A stretch of 64,000 bases of DNA, taken from Alkalimonas delamerensis (GTDB lineage: Bacteria > Pseudomonadota > Gammaproteobacteria > Enterobacterales > Alteromonadaceae). Of the stretch, positions 17,760-25,736 are shown piece by piece (position 1 is the first letter of the stretch; each line of letters opens with the position of its first letter). The notes beneath the pieces are model-generated. The model had not been told where the DNA came from. It saw only the letters and a program-made list of their open reading frames with translations, and did not search any database. The stretch is from the NCBI RefSeq assembly GCF_030717955.1, contig NZ_JAUZVY010000007.1, forward strand, positions 124,001 through 188,000, given 5' to 3'. Made by a program: the position numbers and the translations under genes.

Positions 17760-18878
17760 CTAAAAATGGATCACGGTGCGAATCGACTTGCCTTCATGCA
17801 TCAAATCAAAGGCTTCGTTGATCCGCTCCAGTGGCAGCGTATGGGTGATAAAGGTATCCAGCTCGAACTCACCAGCCAGATAGCGCTCCACGTAATCCGG
17901 CAGTTCGGAGCGGCCTTTGACTCCGCCAAAGGCAGTGCCGCGCCAAACCCGGCCGGTCACTAGCTGGAAGGGGCGGGTAGAAATTTCCTGGCCAGCCCCG
18001 GCCACGCCAATAATCACCGACTCCCCCCAGCCTTTGTGACAGCACTCCAGCGCAGAGCGCATCACCTGCACATTGCCGATGCACTCAAAGGAGAAATCCA
18101 CACCGCCATCGGTCATCTCCACGATCACCTCCTGAATCGGCTTGTCGTAATCCTTCGGGTTGACCACATCGGTCGCGCCCAGCTGTTTGGCAATGGCAAA
18201 CTTGCTTTCATTAATGTCGATGGCAATGATGCGACCGGCTTTGGCCATCACAGCACCGATAATGGCCGACAGCCCAATGCCACCCAAACCAAACACCGCC
18301 ACGGTATCGCCTGGCTGCACTTTGGCGGTATTCATTACGGCGCCCATGCCGGTGGTAACGCCACAGCCCAGCAGACAGACTTTTTCCAGCGGCGCTGTTT
18401 TGTTGATTTTAGCCAGCGAGATCTCTGGCAGTACGGTGTACTCGGAAAAGGTCGAGGTGCCCATGTAGTGGTAAATCGGCTTGCCATCTTTGGAGAAGCG
18501 GCTGGTGCCATCCGGCATCAGGCCCTGGCCCTGAGTGGCCCGAATGGCCTGGCATAAGTTGGTTTTGCCGGATAAGCAGAACTTGCATTTGCCACATTCC
18601 GGGGTGTAGAGCGGAATGACATGGTCACCCACCGCCACCGAGGTTACGCCTTCACCAACGGCTTCGACAATACCGCCACCTTCGTGACCCAAAATTGCCG
18701 GAAAGACGCCTTCGGGATCCTCGCCAGACAAGGTGTAGGCATCGGTATGGCAGACACCGGTGGCGACAATGCGTACCAGCACTTCACCTGCCTGGGGTGG
18801 CATCAAATCAACTTCTTCAATCGAAAGTGGCTGGCCTGGGCCCCAGGCCACCGCGGCGCGGGTTTTAATTGGTTGCAT
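17760..18878 (-). CDS. frmA: S-(hydroxymethyl)glutathione dehydrogenase (class III alcohol dehydrogenase)
   Basis: This 372-residue zinc- and NAD-dependent enzyme oxidises S-hydroxymethylglutathione, the adduct of formaldehyde and glutathione, and can also reduce S-nitrosoglutathione. The catalytic-zinc ligands are in ATGVCHTDAYTLSG and GHEGGGIVE. The structural-zinc cysteines are in CGKCKFCLSGKTNLC. The nucleotide fold has GLGGIGLSAI. AGGAA precedes the ATG. It forms an operon with fghA and is divergent from a LysR gene that may control it. Confidence 0.97.
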   Translation of the reverse strand: MQPIKTRAAVAWGPGQPLSIEEVDLMPPQAGEVLVRIVATGVCHTDAYTLSGEDPEGVFPAILGHEGGGIVEAVGEGVTSVAVGDHVIPLYTPECGKCKFCLSGKTNLCQAIRATQGQGLMPDGTSRFSKDGKPIYHYMGTSTFSEYTVLPEISLAKINKTAPLEKVCLLGCGVTTGMGAVMNTAKVQPGDTVAVFGLGGIGLSAIIGAVMAKAGRIIAIDINESKFAIAKQLGATDVVNPKDYDKPIQEVIVEMTDGGVDFSFECIGNVQVMRSALECCHKGWGESVIIGVAGAGQEISTRPFQLVTGRVWRGTAFGGVKGRSELPDYVERYLAGEFELDTFITHTLPLERINEAFDLMHEGKSIRTVIHF

Positions 18879-18928
18879 ACTCTGTTCCTGTAATCATTGC
18901 TTTATTGTTGTGCTCTAAGTCTAGTGCA

Positions 18929-18956
18929 TTGTAATTTTTTCTGATTGCAGGATAAT
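18929..18956 (+). promoter_or_regulatory. Candidate promoter of the LysR regulator gene
   Basis: TTGTAA at 18929-18934 and GATAAT at 18951-18956 are spaced by 16 bases, in the 127-bp divergent region between frmA and the LysR gene. Both hexamers are close to the sigma-70 consensus. Confidence 0.45.
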
Positions 18957-18978
18957 CCGGTAGTTTATCAAATTAGTT

Positions 18979-18992
18979 TTGCATTTATGCAA
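18979..18992. promoter_or_regulatory. Perfect palindrome before the LysR gene, possible autoregulatory site
   Basis: TTGCAT and ATGCAA flank a TT centre, ending 13 bases before the LysR start codon. LysR proteins bind interrupted palindromes between themselves and the divergent target operon, here frmA-fghA. Binding is inferred from position only. Confidence 0.4.
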
Positions 18993-19005
18993 TAAATGGT
19001 GCTGT

Positions 19006-19887
19006 ATGAATGATTGGCAGGGCATTAGTGAGTTTGTCGCTGTAGCGGAGCGGCATAGCTTTACCGCAGCAGCCAGGCAACTGGATTGCTCGGTCGCGCA
19101 AGTCAGCCGCAATGTAGCGGCGCTGGAGCAGCGGTTGGGGTTAAAGTTGCTGTTTCGTTCGACCCGCAGCGTCACCCTGACCAAAGAAGGCGAATTGTAT
19201 TTGCAGCATTGCCGGCATCTGGTCAGTGGTTTGCAGGAAGCGAATCAGCTATTGGCCGATTTTAATCAGACCCCGCGGGGCCGGTTGCGCATTACTGCAC
19301 CGGTGTATTATGGCGAGCATCGGATTGCGCCTTTGTTGCACCAGTTTTTACGGCAGTACCCGGAGCTGGAGCTGCAGTTGCAGCTGAGCAATGAGCGGCT
19401 GGATCTGATCCAGGGCAGTTTTGATTTGGCGATACGATTGGGGCAGCTGGAGGACTCCAGTCTGATGGCCCGGCGTTTAACTTCCCGTCAGTTGCACCTA
19501 GTGGCTGCACCCTCCTATCTTGCCGAGGCGGGAACGCCAAAAAGTCTGACCGAGCTGCAGCATCACTCCTGTTTGCCGGGGACTTTGGATCATTGGCGGT
19601 TTCAGGAAGCAGGCAAAGCGGTCAGCTTTCGGCCACGCGGACGAGTGCAGTGCAACAGTGGCCTGGCCTTGTTGGATGCTGCCATCTCTGGTCTTGGGCT
19701 GGTGCAGTTGCCGGATTATTACCTTGGCGCCGCGCTTGAGAACAAGCAGCTGATAGAAGTCTTGCCAGAGTTCAGGCCCAAATCCGAAGGGATATGGGCC
19801 TTGTATCCGCAAAACCGCCATTTGACGGCACGGGTGCAGCTGCTGATTGATTATCTGCATCAGCAGCTGGCGCTTGATGCGAGCTAG
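19006..19887 (+). CDS. LysR-family transcriptional regulator
   Basis: This 293-residue regulator has the N-terminal winged helix-turn-helix near residues 14-45 (AERHSFTAAARQLDCSVAQ, then VSRNVAALEQRLG) and a C-terminal periplasmic-binding-like effector domain (RGRLRITAPVYYGEHRIAP, DLAIRLG, GLGLVQLPDYY). The ATG at 19006 places the helix-turn-helix at the usual distance. It is divergent from frmA-fghA and may regulate formaldehyde oxidation. Its 3' end overlaps the convergent M28 peptidase gene by four bases. Confidence 0.93.
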   Translation: MNDWQGISEFVAVAERHSFTAAARQLDCSVAQVSRNVAALEQRLGLKLLFRSTRSVTLTKEGELYLQHCRHLVSGLQEANQLLADFNQTPRGRLRITAPVYYGEHRIAPLLHQFLRQYPELELQLQLSNERLDLIQGSFDLAIRLGQLEDSSLMARRLTSRQLHLVAAPSYLAEAGTPKSLTELQHHSCLPGTLDHWRFQEAGKAVSFRPRGRVQCNSGLALLDAAISGLGLVQLPDYYLGAALENKQLIEVLPEFRPKSEGIWALYPQNRHLTARVQLLIDYLHQQLALDAS

Positions 19888-21581
19888 TTGGCCGCTTCCA
19901 GCACCGCTTGCTGCGTATGCGGCTGGCCAATCACATCATGGAAGTAACTTTCTTGCAGCCAGAAAGGCCGCTGTGGATCATTGGCTAAATCCAGCGCAAT
20001 GTTAAAGTTAATCTGAGTGAAAATAGCGCCGAAATCGTAACGAATAGGCCCATATTCCCGGGTTAAATCGGCTATGGAGTCGGTGGGTTTATGGTAATGC
20101 TTGGCAAAGAAGCTGCCCCAGATGGCGGCGGCGTCTTGCTCTGGATCTTGCGACTCAAAACCGGTCATCAAAAACACCGCCGGAATGCCCTGACGCACCA
20201 GAGTGTAGTGATCGGAACGGGTGAAAATGGCTTGCTCCGGCATTGGATCCGGGCTTAAACGAATGCCTTCGCGGCCAGCAGCGCGCTCGACCACGGGGCC
20301 CAGTGAGGAATGATTGGCACCAAAGGCAATCAGGTCGGCAAACGGATACAGCAACACCGGCATGTCCATGTTGACGTTGGCAATCAGGTTCTCAATCGGT
20401 CGGGTCGGGTTGTGGGCATAGTAATCGGCGCCCAGCAGGCCTTTTTCTTCGGCGGTGACCACCAAAAACAAAATGGAACGCTTAGGCGGCTCGGCCAGTT
20501 CGGTGAACATGCGGGCGGTTTCCAATAAAATGGCAACGCCAGCGGCATTGTCCATCGCACCGTTGTTGATACGGTTGTCGCTGCGCACATCCTGGATCAT
20601 GCCGATGTGGTCCGAGTGTGCCGTTAGCACCACGTACTCATGACGCAAGCTTGGGTCTGAGCCCGGCAGCACAGCCACCACATTGGGGCTGGTGATGTCT
20701 TCATGGGTCGACTGACGGCTCAAGGTGGCACTGATGTTCAGTGCAAAGCCTGCTGGCATGGCATTGGCATCCAGTTGCTCGAAGATGCTGCTAAGCGGTG
20801 TTTCAGCCTCAGCAAACAAGGCTTCCGCAGCTTCATGGTGGACATAGGCGCCACCACGCAGCTGGCGCTGCACGCCACCGGGTTCGCCATCACTATCCAG
20901 CCAGCGCATGCTGGGGGTGTTCAGGAACAAAATGCTGTTGGCATAAGGGCGCACCGCTTCACGTTGTGGCGTATGAATGGTGATTACCCCGACAGCGCCT
21001 TGCTCAGCAGCAAAACGATTGCGTTCGCGCCCTAGGTGAGCAGCTTCTTCGCTGGGCAGGTGATCTGGCAAGCCCGGCAGCATGACAGCGATTTTCCCTT
21101 GCAGATCCAGTCCCTGATAATCGTTGATGCCAAACTCTTCGGAAATCAGGCCATAACCGACAAAGACCAACGGAGCCGTGACGCTGGACTCAGTAGCCAC
21201 CGGATCGGCGCCGCTGAAAAAAGCTTTCGGGTAGGCAAGCTCCTGATCGCCTTCAGCCGTATGCAACACCATGCGGGCACTATTCGGCACCAGCCGGCTG
21301 CTGCGCAGTGGTACCCGTTGAAAGAAAGTGCCGTTATCGCCGGCTGGTTCTAGGCCAAGCGCCTGCAATTGGGTGGCAATGTACAAAGCAGCAATTTCAT
21401 GGCCCCGGCTGCCGGTATCGCGGCCTTCCAGCTCATCCGAAGCCAGAAACAGCATATGGCCCTCAATGGCGGCGGCATTGGCCTGAGGTTCAGGGGTGAT
21501 GGTGTTGTTCAGGCTGCTGCAGCCGAGCAAAAGCACAGCGGCGCTGGCCGCAAAAACAAATAATTTCATACTAAGTCTCAT
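19884..21581 (-). CDS. M28-family metallopeptidase lipoprotein
   Basis: This 565-residue secreted aminopeptidase-type protein has a lipoprotein signal (AAVLLLGC). A PA-domain insert carries VGYGLISEEFGINDYQGLDLQGK, and the M28 catalytic core has AHSDHIG, NNGAMDNAAGVA, VTAEEKGLLGA and NVNMDMP, ending with KHYHKPTDSI. These give the two zinc ions their His, Asp, Glu and His ligands and the general-base Glu. ATGs at 21581 and 21569 are both plausible starts. It probably trims peptides at the cell envelope. Confidence 0.93.
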   Translation of the reverse strand: MRLSMKLFVFAASAAVLLLGCSSLNNTITPEPQANAAAIEGHMLFLASDELEGRDTGSRGHEIAALYIATQLQALGLEPAGDNGTFFQRVPLRSSRLVPNSARMVLHTAEGDQELAYPKAFFSGADPVATESSVTAPLVFVGYGLISEEFGINDYQGLDLQGKIAVMLPGLPDHLPSEEAAHLGRERNRFAAEQGAVGVITIHTPQREAVRPYANSILFLNTPSMRWLDSDGEPGGVQRQLRGGAYVHHEAAEALFAEAETPLSSIFEQLDANAMPAGFALNISATLSRQSTHEDITSPNVVAVLPGSDPSLRHEYVVLTAHSDHIGMIQDVRSDNRINNGAMDNAAGVAILLETARMFTELAEPPKRSILFLVVTAEEKGLLGADYYAHNPTRPIENLIANVNMDMPVLLYPFADLIAFGANHSSLGPVVERAAGREGIRLSPDPMPEQAIFTRSDHYTLVRQGIPAVFLMTGFESQDPEQDAAAIWGSFFAKHYHKPTDSIADLTREYGPIRYDFGAIFTQINFNIALDLANDPQRPFWLQESYFHDVIGQPHTQQAVLEAAN

Positions 21582-21652
21582 CGTGGATTCCGCTCGCTTT
21601 ATACGCACTTTTCGGCAGAACGGCCAGTTCGAATCGGTCAAACGTCAAGCAG

Positions 21653-22333
21653 TTACGCCTGATGGCGTGCGGTCGCGGCAATATCATTGAGCAGCAGATG
21701 GTAATCGCTGATGGCCGGGAACTGGTCAATCTGGCGCAGCTGCTGCTGACTGTCTGGATTGGCCACCGCCAGCAGGTGTCGAATGCCAAACTCCTGAGCC
21801 GCTTGCAAAATGGGCAGGCTGTCGTCGACGAACAAGGTCCGCTCCGGATCAAAGCCCAGCCGGTCCTGCAGCTTTTGCCACAGCGCCCAGCTTTCCTTGG
21901 TCACGCCAAACTCGTGGGTGGAGATCAGTTGCTCAATGTATTTGGCCAAATCGGTACGTTCAATCTTTAGCGACAAGCTGTCCGGGTGAGCATTGGTCAC
22001 CAGCACAATATGACGGCCGCTGTCCTTTAACGCCGACAAAAAAGCCGGTACATCGTCGCGCATGCGGATTTTGTCCATCACTTCGCGCTTGAGCTCGGTG
22101 ATGGGCAGTTGCAGCCGCTTGCCCCAGTAGTCCAGGCAATACCACTCCAGCTTGCCGGACAGTTTGGCGTACTCGGCCAACAGCTCAGCTTTGGCTTGCT
22201 CCGGGCTGCGGTCTGTTAGCTCGGCCCAGCGCTGTGGCAAATGTTCCAGCCAGAAATGATTGTCAAAGTGCAAATCCAGCAGGGTGCCATCCATATCCAG
22301 CAAGACGGTATCAATTTGATCCCAGTTCAGCAT
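21653..22333 (-). CDS. yrfG: GMP/IMP nucleotidase (HAD superfamily)
   Basis: This 226-residue HAD hydrolase has motif I LLDMDGTLLDL, motif II VTNAHPDSL, the conserved Lys region GVTKESWALWQ, and motif IV LFVDDSLPIL. In E. coli the homologue yrfG sits next to nudE, as it does here, though divergently. It dephosphorylates purine monophosphates. AGGAAA precedes the ATG. The yrfG/nudE/cysQ grouping recurs in gammaproteobacteria and is a housekeeping nucleotide clean-up set. Confidence 0.94.
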   Translation of the reverse strand: MLNWDQIDTVLLDMDGTLLDLHFDNHFWLEHLPQRWAELTDRSPEQAKAELLAEYAKLSGKLEWYCLDYWGKRLQLPITELKREVMDKIRMRDDVPAFLSALKDSGRHIVLVTNAHPDSLSLKIERTDLAKYIEQLISTHEFGVTKESWALWQKLQDRLGFDPERTLFVDDSLPILQAAQEFGIRHLLAVANPDSQQQLRQIDQFPAISDYHLLLNDIAATARHQA

Positions 22334-22427
22334 CGTTTTTTCCTGTTTTTCGTTTTATCATGGGGCAAAGCAGAGTGTTGCACAGGCAACAGCCGCCTGG
22401 CGGCGCTATTGTAGCAGAGGGAAGCGG

Positions 22428-23015
22428 ATGGCTGAATCGAAGCAGACAAAACAACCACCAGAGATCCTTAATCAGGAAGTGGTGGCGCAAAGCCGCTTGT
22501 TCAAAGTCGAGCAATTGCAACTGCGTTTTAGCAACGGTGAAGAGCGCTTGTACGAGCGGATGCGCGGCAGTGGCCGTGGCGCTGTGATGGTCGTTGCAAT
22601 GCCGGATGCAGAACACTTTTATCTGATTCGGGAGTACTGCGCCGGCACCCACGATTATCAGCTGGGCTTTCCCAAAGGCTTGATCGATCCGGGTGAAGAT
22701 CCCTTGCAGGCGGCCAACCGTGAACTTAAGGAAGAGATTGGTTTTGGCGCCAAGCGTCTGATCCCACTGAAGTCGGTGGCACTGGCTCCGGGCTATTTTA
22801 ATGCTACAATGCATATAGTGCTGGCGCTGGATTTGTACCCGGAGCAACTGACCGGTGATGAACCTGAGCCGCTGGAGTGCATGCGCTGGCCCCGGCACGC
22901 GTTGGATGAGTTGCTGCAACAAGCGGATTTTACCGAAGCCCGCAGCGTGGCGGCTTTGTTTCTGACCGATGCATACCTGGCAAGGAATCCCGATGTTCTT
23001 GAGTTCACTGCTTGA
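22428..23015 (+). CDS. nudE: ADP compounds hydrolase NudE
   Basis: This 195-residue Nudix hydrolase has the full Nudix box GLIDPGEDPLQAANRELKEE followed by IGFGA (consensus GX5EX7REUXEEXGU), preceded by YDYQL-type YQLGFPKG. It hydrolyses ADP-ribose, diadenosine polyphosphates and NADH. GAGGGAAG precedes the ATG. Its last 23 bases overlap cysQ, so both are translated from one message. Confidence 0.95.
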   Translation: MAESKQTKQPPEILNQEVVAQSRLFKVEQLQLRFSNGEERLYERMRGSGRGAVMVVAMPDAEHFYLIREYCAGTHDYQLGFPKGLIDPGEDPLQAANRELKEEIGFGAKRLIPLKSVALAPGYFNATMHIVLALDLYPEQLTGDEPEPLECMRWPRHALDELLQQADFTEARSVAALFLTDAYLARNPDVLEFTA

Positions 23016-23799
23016 ACCGATAAAAAACGCCGCCAAAGAAGCCGGTGATCGGCTTTGGCAGCTCTATCAAAGCGGGGATTACCAGCAAGCCACCAAAGAC
23101 GATGAAAGTCCGGTCACCACTGCCGATCTGGCTGCCAACGACATCATTATGCAGCACCTGCAGACGCTGACCCCCGATATCCCCATTATTTCTGAAGAAG
23201 TGCAGCTGCTGCCACTGGCGCAGCGCCAACACTGGCCGCGCTACTGGCTGATTGACCCGATGGATGGCACTCAGGAATTTGTTGCCAGAAGCGGTGACTT
23301 TGCCGTCAGCATTGCTTTGGTCGAGCATGGCTGGCCGGCACTGGGGGTGATTTACTGGCCAAAAGAGCGGGTGCTGTATTACGCCACCCGGGGCCATGGT
23401 GCTTTTAAGCAACAGGGCTCTAAAATTCGCCGTATTCAGGTGCATCAGCATCAAGCCTCAGAACCTTTGCGGGTGGCGGTCAGTCGGCGCCAGGCACGCT
23501 CCCGCATCGAGCAATTGTTGCCAGCCGAGCAGCAGGTTGAGTACATTCCGCTTGGCAGCTGCTCGCTAAAAAGTTGCTTAGTGGCCGAGGGGGGAGCCGA
23601 TTGCTATGTCCGCCTTGGCCCAACCGGTGAATGGGATACCGGTGCAGTCCATGTCATTGTGGAAGAAGCCGGCGGCAAAATCCTCGACAGCAGTTTTGCA
23701 CCGCTCAGTTACAACCAGCGCGAAAGTCTGGCCAACCCAAATTTTGTGGTGATGGGGCAAGCGGCCTTGCCCTGGCCAGAATTGATACAGCCGCAGTAA
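22993..23799 (+). CDS. cysQ: 3'(2'),5'-bisphosphate nucleotidase CysQ
   Basis: This 268-residue inositol-monophosphatase-fold enzyme converts 3'-phosphoadenosine 5'-phosphate, a by-product of sulfate assimilation, to AMP. The metal-binding motifs are SPVTTADLAAND, ISEE, WLIDPMDGTQEF and GEWDTGAVHVIVEEAGG. The ATG at 22993 has AAGGA eight bases upstream. It overlaps nudE. Confidence 0.95.
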   Translation: MFLSSLLEPIKNAAKEAGDRLWQLYQSGDYQQATKDDESPVTTADLAANDIIMQHLQTLTPDIPIISEEVQLLPLAQRQHWPRYWLIDPMDGTQEFVARSGDFAVSIALVEHGWPALGVIYWPKERVLYYATRGHGAFKQQGSKIRRIQVHQHQASEPLRVAVSRRQARSRIEQLLPAEQQVEYIPLGSCSLKSCLVAEGGADCYVRLGPTGEWDTGAVHVIVEEAGGKILDSSFAPLSYNQRESLANPNFVVMGQAALPWPELIQPQ

Positions 23800-24037
23800 A
23801 CTTTCAAGCTGCCAAACAAAAAAATCCGCATAGCTATGCAGCAAAACCGCATAGGCCGCGGCCTGCCTTGGTTCTGGCCGATTTCCTTGCGATCAAAACC
23901 TATCTTTTCGGTGACAAAAACGGTATCATGCGCGGGTGTTTTTTAGGCAGCGGAGCTGCCGGCACCTTGAAAGATGAACGTTGAAGTCCGCCTAGAGACT
24001 GCACCCTACACCTACAGTACCCTTAGGAGCCTACATC

Positions 24038-25636
24038 ATGTCCGATTTGGATTTGAGCCAATACGGCATCACCGATGTCACGGAAGTCGTATACAACCCG
24101 AGTTACGACCAGTTGTTTGCAGAAGAGACGCGTGCGGATCTCGAAGGTTATGAGCAGGGGAAAGTCACCACCCTTGGTGCCGTTGCCGTCGATACCGGTA
24201 TCTTTACCGGCCGTTCGCCAAAAGATAAATACATTGTGCGTGATGATACCACCCGCGACACGCTGTGGTGGGCCGATCAGGGCAAAAACGACAACAAGCC
24301 GATTTCACCCGAGGTCTGGGCTGACTTGAAAGGTCTGGTCACCAGCCAATTATCGGGCAAGCGTTTGTTTGTGGTCGATACCTTCTGCGGTGCCAACCCG
24401 GATACCCGCTTATCGGTACGTTTTATCACCGAAGTGGCCTGGCAGGCGCATTTTGTCAAAAACATGTTTATTCGTCCAAGCGACGAGGAGCTGAAAAGCT
24501 ACCAGCCTGATTTCGTGGTGATGAATGGTGCCAAATGCACCAACCCGAACTGGCAGCAGCATGGCCTGAATTCCGAGAACTTTATTGCCTTTAACCTGAC
24601 CGAGCGTATCCAGCTGATTGGCGGCACCTGGTACGGCGGCGAGATGAAAAAGGGCATGTTCTCGCTGATGAACTACTACCTGCCACTGAAAGGCATTGCC
24701 TCGATGCACTGCTCTGCCAACGTCTGTGAAGATGGCAACGTGGCGGTGTTCTTTGGTCTGTCCGGCACCGGCAAAACCACCCTGTCAACCGATCCAAAGC
24801 GCAAGCTGATTGGCGATGACGAGCACGGCTGGGACGACGATGGTATCTTCAACTTTGAAGGCGGCTGCTACGCTAAAACCATCAACTTGTCGAAAGAAAA
24901 CGAGCCGGATATCTACCAGGCCATCCGCCGTGACGCCTTGTTGGAAAACGTCACCGTACGTGATGATGGCAGTGTCGACTTTGACGATGGTTCCAAAACC
25001 GAGAACACCCGGGTGTCTTACCCGATTTACCACATCGACAACATCGTCAAGCCAGTCTCCAAAGCAGGCCATGCTAAAAAGGTGATCTTCCTGACCGCCG
25101 ATGCCTTTGGTGTGCTGCCACCGGTGGCTAAGCTGACCAAAGAGCAAACCAAGTACCACTTCCTGTCGGGCTTTACTGCCAAACTGGCTGGTACCGAGCG
25201 TGGCATTACCGAGCCAACCCCAACTTTTTCCAGCTGTTTTGGCGCGGCCTTTTTAAGCCTGCACCCGACCAAGTACGCTGAAGTACTGGTGAAACGGATG
25301 GAAGCGGCCGGCGCTGAAGCCTACCTGGTCAATACCGGTTGGAACGGCACGGGCAAGCGCATTTCCATTAAAGCTACCCGCGCCATCATTGATGCCATCC
25401 TGGATGGCAGCATTGAAAACGCCGAGTTTATGCAGCTGCCGTACTTCAACCTGGCGGTACCCACGCATTTGCACGATGTGGAAGACGGCATTCTGGACCC
25501 ACGCAATACCTACGCCAATGCGGCGGAGTGGGATGCCAAGGCAAAAGATCTGGCCCAGCGCTTTATCAACAACTTCGAAAAATTCACCGACAACGACGAA
25601 GGCAAAGCCCTGGTCGCAGCCGGCCCGCAGTTGTAA
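24038..25636 (+). CDS. pckA: Phosphoenolpyruvate carboxykinase (ATP)
   Basis: This 532-residue gluconeogenic enzyme converts oxaloacetate and ATP to phosphoenolpyruvate. It shows GRSPKDKYIVRD for oxaloacetate binding, the phosphate-binding loop GLSGTGKTTLS near residues 240-250, the metal-binding IGDDEHGW, and FSSCFGAAFL. TAGGAG lies upstream of the ATG. The 238-bp region before it is free of genes and presumably carries the promoter; no element could be called with certainty. It ends in a strong terminator. Confidence 0.98.
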   Translation: MSDLDLSQYGITDVTEVVYNPSYDQLFAEETRADLEGYEQGKVTTLGAVAVDTGIFTGRSPKDKYIVRDDTTRDTLWWADQGKNDNKPISPEVWADLKGLVTSQLSGKRLFVVDTFCGANPDTRLSVRFITEVAWQAHFVKNMFIRPSDEELKSYQPDFVVMNGAKCTNPNWQQHGLNSENFIAFNLTERIQLIGGTWYGGEMKKGMFSLMNYYLPLKGIASMHCSANVCEDGNVAVFFGLSGTGKTTLSTDPKRKLIGDDEHGWDDDGIFNFEGGCYAKTINLSKENEPDIYQAIRRDALLENVTVRDDGSVDFDDGSKTENTRVSYPIYHIDNIVKPVSKAGHAKKVIFLTADAFGVLPPVAKLTKEQTKYHFLSGFTAKLAGTERGITEPTPTFSSCFGAAFLSLHPTKYAEVLVKRMEAAGAEAYLVNTGWNGTGKRISIKATRAIIDAILDGSIENAEFMQLPYFNLAVPTHLHDVEDGILDPRNTYANAAEWDAKAKDLAQRFINNFEKFTDNDEGKALVAAGPQL

Positions 25637-25650
25637 GGCTGTCAGCCAAT

Positions 25651-25680
25651 AAAAACGCAGCCCGGAGGCTGCGTTTTTTT
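25651..25680 (+). terminator. Intrinsic terminator of pckA
   Basis: AACGCAGCC and GGCTGCGTT form a nine-pair stem with a four-base loop, followed by a run of T residues. It starts 14 bases after the pckA stop. Confidence 0.92.
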
Positions 25681-25695
25681 ATGGTCTTTTTACTG

Positions 25696-25724
25696 AAAAA
25701 AACGGCGCCTGCAGGCGCCGTTTT
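25696..25724. terminator. Bidirectional terminator between pckA and dcp
   Basis: A near-perfect palindrome, ACGGCGCC-TGCA-GGCGCCGT at 25702-25721, is flanked by A residues on the left and T residues on the right. It stands 12 bases from the dcp stop and can stop transcription from both sides. Confidence 0.88.
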
Positions 25725-25736
25725 GCTATTGGCGCA

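Noticed and set aside
22311..23036. 241-residue minus-strand frame over nudE
   Set aside because: Shadow of nudE and cysQ, which have intact Nudix and phosphatase motifs.
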